Of a stretch of DNA of 22,619 bases, positions 16,948 to 22,619 are shown in pieces. The notes beneath the pieces are model-generated. The model worked only from the letters and a program-made list of their open reading frames with translations, was not told the DNA's origin and made no database searches. Both the position numbers and the translations under genes were made by a program. Origin of the DNA: Pelagophyceae sp. CCMP2097 (Eukaryota > Sar > Pelagophyceae); the NCBI GenBank assembly GCA_026770575.1, contig MU657650.1:1376-23994 (forward strand). The letters are read 5' to 3'. How positions within the stretch are numbered: position 1 is the stretch's first letter; every line of letters starts with the position of its first letter.

Positions 16948-18264
16948 CTACTCGGACGGCCGGCCGCCCCGGAGGTGTGGCGGCGGCCACGCTGGGCGGC
17001 CGGCGTGCGTCGGCGGCGCTCGTGGTGCTTCGTGATGCCGGCTGCCACCTTGTTGTCCTGAGCATGAGGATCGCGTTGCGTTGGCACTCGACGTTTCTCT
17101 TTTTGTCTCGGACGCACGCGTACCGCCGCTTAAGTCGCTTCTTCAGCGCGTGGATGGACTCGGCGGCGTCCTCGCACATGATGCCGCAGCAAAACCACTT
17201 GGCCGCAAAGGCCGGCAGCTCCGTCTCGAGCACGTGCGTCTTCAGCGGGACGTTGCGGCCCACAAACGTCGCGCGGAACGCGACGCCGTTGTCCTTGCAC
17301 GCGACCTTGGGCATCTCAACCTCCTCGAAGGCGAGCATGCGCGACGGGCGCGCGAGCGCGTGCACAATGGCGAGGCGGCGCCAGAGGCAGACGTGCTTCT
17401 TGACGATCTCGAGCGCGAGCGGCTTGGAAGCGTCCGGCATGGCGTCTACGACGGACATGCCGAGCTGCTTCGCGTTGTAGAGGCACGCTTTGGCGTGCTC
17501 GCCGACGAACGCGCCCGAAGTGGAAGGCACATCGGTCGGCACCTTCCCTGACCAAGCCGCCTTCAGCCGCGATTTCTGCGACGCCCGCGGCCGTCTTCTG
17601 CGCGCGCAGCGCCGTGATCTTGGTCGTTCTGGCGGCGATCTCGGCGTCGAGCGTCGCCAGCTTGCCGGCGGCCTCGGCCTGCTCGGCCGCGGCGCCCTTC
17701 TTGAACTCCCACAGCTGCTTGGCCTTGTCGTGCGAGGCGCGCGACACTCCGTCCCGCTCCATTTGCAGAGAATACACCGACGTCGGCTGGCACGCCGACA
17801 TTGTCATACCCTGCGAAAGGCAGCCCTGAAAAAGGCGCCGCGCCTCGGTCTCGTACTCGGCCTTGTTGGTCTTGGCGCACACGACGCGCGCCTCTCAAAC
17901 CTTCTTCTCTGCGTGGTCCGGGTCGCTTAGCCTCGAGCGCGCAGGCGTGGAAATCGTGGAGCTTCATGCCGAGCGCCTCGGCCCACGACGTGTTCGGGAA
18001 CCTGGCCACAAACTTCGGGTCAGGGTTCAAGGCGTACCACCAGGAAGGGTGCTGCAGCGCCATGTGGGCGATCAGGCGTGCCGGGTCCGCGGATGCGCGC
18101 CTAAGATTAAGAGCGCTAAAAGACCCCTTGTCGCGGGCGCACACGCCCAGGGAATGTCTCTTGATAAAATGTCCAAACGGTCTCCACCTTAGGTATCGCC
18201 CGGCTCTAGAGGGTCCATGGCCACCTCCTGGCACACTAAGGTGGAGACCATTCGACCATTTCAA
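16948..18264 (-). pseudogene. disrupted transposase-like gene, left-arm copy
   Basis: Mirror copy of the gene at 19564-20876, with the same frame changes. Frames in order from the inner end: 18264-17563, 17882-17316 and 17542-16937. The C-terminal part carries the conserved LKTHVLE ... KWFCCGIMCEDAAESIHA block. Differences from the right copy include Ile for Val in RLAIVHALARP, Lys for Glu in GITKHHE, and a frame-altering 4-bp insertion just before the end. See the right-arm entry for function. Confidence 0.5.
18168..18261. repeat. nested 26-bp imperfect inverted repeat inside the left arm
   Basis: GGTCTCCACCTTAG at 18179-18192 faces CTAAGGTGGAGACC at 18236-18249, with further matching outward (AAATG..C..A). 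The intervening loop is ~44 bp. The same hairpin occurs in the right arm (19567-19660). It could be a pair of terminal repeats of a smaller element or a regulatory hairpin. Confidence 0.7.
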
Positions 18265-18504
18265 CCCTGCACGGCCCCAACCGATTTGAAATATAACCGG
18301 TGCTCTCCAGAGGCATGTAGGACGTCCCTGTCAGATCTTTTCGAGGACACGGAGGCGAGACGCCGTGCGCGCACGGCGCCTCCGTCATCGCTCCCTGAAC
18401 CTACCCCGTCAGCGCGCACACGACGAGGCAAAAGGCCAACATAGATCGCTATAAATCCCAATGTGGGATTTGCTGGATGCCGATTTTCCTTATTTGAAAC
18501 AGCC

Positions 18505-18670
18505 GCGTAAGGGGCCCCTCGTTCGCATGACGGGCCCGCGCATCCTCCCCCCTTCGGGCTCCGGGACACTCACCGTTGCCGTGTCGCGAGGGGATGGCGG
18601 CGGCGGCTGGAGCGCCCAAGGCGGCCTGGCTCGTCGTGGCGTCGCGCGGCGGTGGGCTCGGTGACTCGGA
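18505..18670 (+). repeat. ~150-bp dispersed repeat, copy in the palindrome spacer
   Basis: CATGACGGGCCCGCGCATCC at 18527, GGGCTCCGGGACAC near 18558 and GGAGCGCCCAAGGCGGCCTG near 18610 match the copies at 9570-9633/15950-16043 and 16045-16205. Confidence 0.65.
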
Positions 18671-18750
18671 GCTCGACGAAACTAGGAAACGTGTGTTCAC
18701 GCGCACCATCTTGAATTCCGAAAACCTATCTCCCCAACCAGCCGTGGCGT

Positions 18751-18787
18751 GGGTATATAGGAGCATGACGTGACTCTTTATATACCC
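18751..18787. repeat. hairpin GGGTATATA / TATATACCC
   Basis: Nine-base perfect stem (18751-18759 with 18779-18787) around a 19-nt loop. It contains TATATA on both sides and could act as a symmetrical TATA element for divergent transcription; that role is speculative. Confidence 0.5.
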
Positions 18788-18817
18788 AGTCTCCAGCGGA
18801 CCAGAGCACTGTGACGC

Positions 18818-18860
18818 GATATCCCTTTTTGCTCTTCCTATCGACACGATAAGGGATATC
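18818..18860. repeat. hairpin GATATCCCTT / AAGGGATATC
   Basis: Ten-base perfect stem (18818-18827 with 18851-18860) with a 23-nt loop, close to the centre of the large inverted repeat (18914). Purpose unknown. Confidence 0.5.
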
Positions 18861-19352
18861 TCCGGTTACGGGCCTTACGTTACTCTGATCGACCCCCTTT
18901 CGGGTGGGACGTAGCACCGATGGTCGCGGGTTCGAGCCCCGGCGGGTGCACGATTAAGACTACTTGCCCAGGAATGTTCCCATCGTAATCTCAAGCCCCC
19001 GCGTGGCACGATACGATTGAAAGGAATTCCCGGCAACTAGCTACGTTTCACTTAGATGGGGTGTCGTGAGTATATTCGCCATTCCGCGTCCACGTCGCGC
19101 TTCGCCGTCATCGCCTCGTCGGAGTCGGAGTCGGAATCCTCCGCCTCCGCCTCCTCCGCGGTCTCCAGACGTCGACGCACCTGGTCGCCGCGGGCCGGCG
19201 TGCCTCACGCGCCACGCCCGTGGCTCTGGGCCATCAGCGCACGGCGTTTGGGGACCACCCCTACCACACCAACCCCTTGAGAGTGCTCGAGCGGGCGACC
19301 CCGTAGAAAATGGACCTATCATTAGTCTAATTAAATCCTGCCCCCCCTCTTG

Positions 19353-20886
19353 CAGCAAATCCCACATTGGGATTTATAGCGATCTATGTTGGCCTTTTGC
19401 CTCGTCGTGTGCGCGCTGACGGGGTAGGTTCAGGGAGCGATGACGGAGGCGCCGTGCGCGCACGGCGTCTCGCCTCCGTGTCCTCGAAAAGATCTGACAG
19501 GGACGTCCTACATGCCTCTGGAGAGCACCGGTTATATTTCAAATCGGTTGGGGCCGTGCAGGGTTGAAATGGTCGAATGGTCTCCACCTTAGTGTGCCAG
19601 GAGGTGGCCATGGACCCTCTAGAGCCGGGCGATACCTAAGGTGGAGACCGTTTGGACATTTTATCAAGAGACATTCCCTGGGCGTGTGCGCCCGCGACAA
19701 GGGGTCTTTTAGCGCTCTTAATCTTAGGCGCGCATCCGCGGACCCGGCACGCCTGATCGCCCACATGGCGCTGCAGCACCCTTCCTGGTGGTACGCCTTG
19801 AACCCTGACCCGAAGTTTGTGGCCAGGTTCCCGAACACGTCGTGGGCCGAGGCGCTCGGCATGAAGCTCCACGATTTCCACGCCTGCGCGCTCGAGGCTA
19901 AGCGACCCGGACCACGCAGAGAAGAAGGTTTGAGAGGCGCGCGTCGTGTGCGCCAAGACCAACAAGGCCGAGTACGAGACCGAGGCGCGGCGCCTTTTTC
20001 AGGGCTGCCTTTCGCAGGGTATGACAATGTCGGCGTGCCAGCCGACGTCGGTGTATTCTCTGCAAATGGAGCGGGACGGAGTGTCGCGCGCCTCGCACGA
20101 CAAGGCCAAGCAGCTGTGGGAGTTCAAGAAGGGCGCCGCGGCCGAGCAGGCCGAGGCCGCCGGCAAGCTGGCGACGCTCGACGCCGAGATCGCCGCCAGA
20201 ACGACCAAGATCACGGCGCTGCGCGCGCAGAAGACGGCCGCGGGCGTCGCAGAAATCGCGGCTGAAGGCGGCTTGGTCAGGGAAGGTGCCGACCGATGTG
20301 CCTTCCACTTCGGGCGCGTTCGTCGGCGAGCACGCCAAAGCGTGCCTCTACAACGCGAAGCAGCTCGGCATGTCCGTCGTAGACGCCATGCCGGACGCTT
20401 CCAAGCCGCTCGCGCTCGAGATCGTCAAGAAGCACGTCTGCCTCTGGCGCCGCCTCGCCGTTGTGCACGCGCTCGCGCGCCCGTCGCGCATGCTCGCCTT
20501 CGAGGAGGTTGAGATGCCCAAGGTCGCGTGCAAGGACAACGGCGTCGCGTTCCGCGCGACGTTTGTGGGCCGCAACGTCCCGCTGAAGACGCACGTGCTC
20601 GAGACGGAGCTGCCGGCCTTTGCGGCCAAGTGGTTTTGCTGCGGCATCATGTGCGAGGACGCCGCCGAGTCCATCCACGCGCTGAAGAAGCGACTTAAGC
20701 GGCGGTACGCGTGCGTCCGAGACAAAAAGAGAAACGTCGAGTGCCAACGCAACGCGATCCTCATGCTCAGGACAACAAGGTGGCAGCCGGCATCACGGAG
20801 CACCACGAGCGCCGCCGACGCACGCCGGCCGCCCAGCGTGGCCGCCGCGACACCTTCGGGGCGGCCGTCCGAGTAGCCTCTTCTTA
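19353..20886 (+). repeat. right arm of the 1.5-kb near-perfect inverted repeat
   Basis: Mirror of 16938-18475. Its inner end begins with the 17-bp palindrome AATCCCACATTGGGATT (19358-19374; partner at 18454-18470). The outer end is GTCCGAGTAG.CTCT.CTTA. Confidence 0.95.
19564..20876 (+). pseudogene. disrupted transposase-like gene, right-arm copy
   Basis: Three overlapping frames read on from one another: 19564-20265 (HMALQHPSWWYALNPDP ... SWAEALGMKLHDFHACALEA), 19946-20512 (CAKTNKAEYETEARRLFQGC ... QLWEFKKG and an Ala/Glu coiled-coil stretch) and 20286-20876 (GEHAKACLYNAKQLGMSVVD ... end). The C-terminal block has VPLKTHVLETELPAF, then KWFCCGIMCEDAAESIHALK, then RLKRRYACVR. It resembles the K.H.LE...F.....G...E...ESIH..... 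pattern seen in many eukaryotic transposon proteins, where the Glu of ESxH may be catalytic. Changes of frame lie near 19905-19930 (with TGA in the second frame at about 19951) and near 20280. Either the gene has introns there or it is decayed. Both arms share these features, so they predate the duplication. The identification is by pattern only. Confidence 0.5.
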
Positions 20887-21041
20887 CAATGCTTTACGGG
20901 GCGCCCGGCGGCGGCGGTGGCGGCAGCAGCTGGGCCGTGACCTCGGCCTTTAACAGGAGGTCGATGAAGCCGGTCGGCGTCCGCGTCTTGCCAGCGCTGC
21001 CGCCGTAGACGACCTAGAGGTGCGTCTTCAACCGCGCGACG
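20887..21041. other. junction between right arm and downstream gene
   Basis: A short plus-strand frame (20889-21008; MLYGAPGGGGGG..., TAG) and an open minus-strand frame both occur. Neither is supported. This interval should hold the promoter of the next gene, unless that gene is itself part of the mobile element. Confidence 0.3.
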
Positions 21042-22301
21042 ATGACGCGGCCCGCGGCGTTCATGGCCGACCACCAGCCGTCCCACGGGCGCGAGACCCG
21101 GTCGGTGACGGGCCAAACCGTGGCCGACGCGCGCCAGGCGGAGCGCGACGCGCCGACGAAGGTCAAGGGCGGCGGCGGCTCGGCGAACAAGCTGCAGATC
21201 TACTCCATCTTCAACTCTATGGTCGGCACCGGCAAGCCCGGCGGCGTCAACACTGCCATCGTCCACACGTACGACTCCGCCCGGAAAGCTTTGTGCGGCG
21301 GGGCGCCGCAGGTGTCCTACCTGGAACCGGCCACCGAAGCCCCGGGCTGGATCTACAAGGGGCACGGCATCAAGAACGGCAAAAACGGCGCGCACGAGAT
21401 GGCCGCCCGGTCACTCCAGTGGATGGGCGAACACTTTGGCGTGGACGTCCTCTACGACGGCATGTTCAAGGCGCCCGGGCCAGGCGTCCGCGCGGAGGAC
21501 TACATCCCCGTCAAGAGCCTCACGCAATACCTCCGGGAGAACGGCTTAACCCAAGAGGAGGTGGAGGACTTCATCCTGAGCTACGCCCAGCCGGACTCCG
21601 TCAAGGAGGGCGAGGGAAAGACGAAGAAGAATAAGGAGACCAAGCACGACAAGAAGGTCAAGAAGACCAAGGCCGGCGGCGCGGCGGCCGACAAGTCCAG
21701 CTGCTTCTCCGCCGTGCCCATGCGCGGCGCCGACGCCGACGCCGCGCGGAAGCGTGACCTCGGCGCCTTTTTGGCGGGCTGCCAGCCCGAGACGCCCTCG
21801 AACGCGCTGACTCTGTACGACCCGGACAACCGCGCGCCGGACGCCCCGATCTTTGGCGCTGCGCCCGCGCGCGACGCGGCGGACACCACGCACCTCACGG
21901 AGGAGCAGCAGCAGCAGCGTGCTCTCGTCCAGGCGGACTACAAGGACGCGGCGGAGGCGCACCAGCGCGCGCTCTTGGAGCGCGCGACCCAGGACCTCAA
22001 GAAGAAGACGGAGGCGCCAAAGCGGAGCAGCTCGGACCTCGCCGACCCGACGGCGCCCGCGGCGCCCGCGACGCCAACGCAAGACCGCTCCATCAACCGC
22101 GAGGACACGCCAACGACGCCTGGCATCGAGCGCTCCTGGAGCGTCAGCAGCGCCGCGGTGGCACAGATGCGCACGGGGCCGGAGATGCAGACTGTGACGC
22201 CCGTCGTCCTCCACATCGACGGCAAGGGCGTGGACTATATCTCGTCGGACGGCGAGCGCGCCGTCATGACGCTCTTCGCGATGCAGCTCGCGCGGCAGTG
22301 A
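21042..22301 (+). CDS. hypothetical protein, 419 aa, with Lys-rich linker and disordered C-terminal half
   Basis: I do not recognise this family. Codon third positions are almost all G or C from the second ATG (21063, MADHQPSHGR) on, which supports this strand and frame; either Met could be the start. Residues ~48-190 look globular (KLQIYSIFNSMVGTGKPGG, GWIYKGHGIKNGKNGAHEMA, YIPVKSLTQYLRENG and an acidic helix LTQEEVEDFILSY). Residues ~192-213 are a Lys-rich stretch (KKNKETKHDKKVKKTK), a possible nuclear signal. The rest is Ala/Pro/Thr-rich with a QQQQ run and a short conserved-looking end (VVLHIDGKGVDYISSDGERA). It starts 156 bp after the inverted repeat. It stops at TGA 22299-22301, but a protein-like frame continues immediately after in another phase (next entry). 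It could be a host gene or part of a transposon. Confidence 0.6.
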   Translation: MTRPAAFMADHQPSHGRETRSVTGQTVADARQAERDAPTKVKGGGGSANKLQIYSIFNSMVGTGKPGGVNTAIVHTYDSARKALCGGAPQVSYLEPATEAPGWIYKGHGIKNGKNGAHEMAARSLQWMGEHFGVDVLYDGMFKAPGPGVRAEDYIPVKSLTQYLRENGLTQEEVEDFILSYAQPDSVKEGEGKTKKNKETKHDKKVKKTKAGGAAADKSSCFSAVPMRGADADAARKRDLGAFLAGCQPETPSNALTLYDPDNRAPDAPIFGAAPARDAADTTHLTEEQQQQRALVQADYKDAAEAHQRALLERATQDLKKKTEAPKRSSSDLADPTAPAAPATPTQDRSINREDTPTTPGIERSWSVSSAAVAQMRTGPEMQTVTPVVLHIDGKGVDYISSDGERAVMTLFAMQLARQ

Positions 22302-22515
22302 TCCCTTCGCAAAGACGATCATCGGCGGCATAGCGCGCTCGATTGAGACGATCGGCGTGGGCCGCACCACGCTCGCCATCAAGTTCTTCGTCGCCCCGCA
22401 CTCCGTCGCGCAGTGGAGCGCCACCTTCGGCGGCAGGACGTCCTCGACCACGGCGGTCTTCATCGACAACTCGACCGGGGTCCGGCTCCCCGTCCTCAGC
22501 AACTGCCAGCTCTGA
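22291..22515 (+). pseudogene. probable frameshifted continuation of the 419-aa ORF
   Basis: In the +1-shifted frame, the translation from about 22300 reads DPFAKTIIGGIARSIETIGV, then TLAIKFFVAPHSVAQW and FIDNSTGVRLPVLSN, ending at TGA 22513-22515. Codon bias is as strong as upstream, and the piece has no start of its own at the right place. The simplest reading is a one-base indel near 22290-22300, from sequencing error, decay or programmed frameshift, that splits one ~490-aa protein. Confidence 0.5.
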
Positions 22516-22619
22516 CCGCCGCCGCGCGCGACATTCTCTCCACCACCAACATCAACTCAACTCGCACCTCACCACCCATATCACCCTCGAACGCGACACG
22601 CCGCAGTTCGACCACCCCG
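22516..22619. other. 3' flank
   Basis: Rich in ACC/TCA/CTC triplets (CTCTCCACCACCAACATCAA), with no stop-free frame of note. It may be the 3' untranslated region or the start of a further gene cut by the window end. Confidence 0.25.

Larger units (their letters stand above)
16938..18475 (-). repeat. left arm of a 1.5-kb near-perfect inverted repeat
   Basis: The reverse complement of this arm matches 19353-20886 position for position (paired coordinates sum to 37828 through most of the arm). I saw one difference each near 17370 and 17030, and a 4-bp GGCC insertion plus two substitutions at the outer end (16957-17000), i.e. more than 99% identity. The homology fades gradually at the outer end and stops sharply at the inner end after GGGATTTGCTG. 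Confidence 0.95.
18476..19352. other. 877-bp unique spacer at the centre of the inverted repeat
   Basis: The two halves of the spacer are not related to each other. It holds a copy of the dispersed repeat (18505-18670), two short hairpins (18751-18787 and 18818-18860), a tRNA-gene B-box-like sequence (18929-18939) and Ser/Pro-coding low-complexity DNA (19110-19160). It may carry divergent promoters for the outward-facing arm genes. No intact gene is seen. Confidence 0.6.

Noticed and set aside
18841..18955. A tRNA gene around the GGTTCGAGCCC sequence
   Set aside because: The T-arm has a mismatch at its base, no complementary 5' acceptor strand is found at the right distance, and no anticodon arm fits.
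16938..20886. Dismissing the inverted repeat as a pure assembly mirror
   Set aside because: The unique asymmetric spacer, arm-specific substitutions and a 4-bp indel at the outer end make a simple artefact less likely, though only long reads can settle it.
20884..21200. Minus-strand frame with protein-like content (GGSAGKTRTPTGFIDLLLKA)
   Set aside because: Interrupted by TAG near 21014 and overlapping a plus-strand frame with stronger codon bias and much greater length. It is not fully excluded for 20889-21040.
21546..22502. 318-codon minus-strand frame
   Set aside because: Arg/Leu-rich shadow of the GC3-biased plus-strand gene.

Overview
This window looks like nuclear DNA from a GC-rich eukaryote. 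A cytosolic-type seryl-tRNA synthetase gene is interrupted by three short GT-AG introns, coding third positions are almost all G or C, and transposable elements of eukaryotic type (Ty1/copia LTR retrotransposon, TIR/MITE-like elements) fill most of the rest. A compact unicellular alga or protist, for instance a stramenopile or haptophyte, would fit, but that is an inference and nothing here names the species.

Layout. 1-346: start of a minus-strand gene that runs off the left edge. 576-1519: low-complexity charged ORFs ending in an AT-hook/zinc-knuckle fragment that resembles the tail of a MULE-type transposase. 1536-2660: an AT-rich array of a degenerate ~20-nt motif, split by a 700-bp TIR element with a TAA duplication (PIF/Harbinger-like). 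3060-3580: short repeats and long G and C homopolymers. 3586-4210 and 4214-5856: two TIR-bounded elements lying 3 bp apart. 5935-8601: the host-gene island, a small two-membrane-segment protein gene (broken or spliced) transcribed divergently from the seryl-tRNA synthetase gene, which carries an unusual C-terminal WHEP domain. 8644-9330: a gene remnant with a GST-C/eEF1B-like segment, then a degenerate 160-bp repeat.

9634-15944: a structurally complete copia element with a perfect 5-bp duplication (GACAC), very short LTRs (81 and 73 bp), a zinc-knuckle Gag and a Pol carrying several stops, frameshifts and altered RT/RNase H active-site residues. It inserted into one copy of a ~150-bp dispersed repeat; two further copies lie at 16045-16205 and 18505-18670. 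16362-16909: a 548-bp TIR element.

16938-20886: a large inverted repeat, two ~1.53-kb arms more than 99% identical around an 877-bp unique spacer. Each arm carries the same disrupted transposase-like ORF series pointing outward. 21042-22515: an unrecognised GC3-rich gene, probably frameshifted near its 3' end.

Only the 5.9-8.6 kb island and perhaps the two ends look like host genes. The remainder is a nest of mobile elements inserted into and beside one another.
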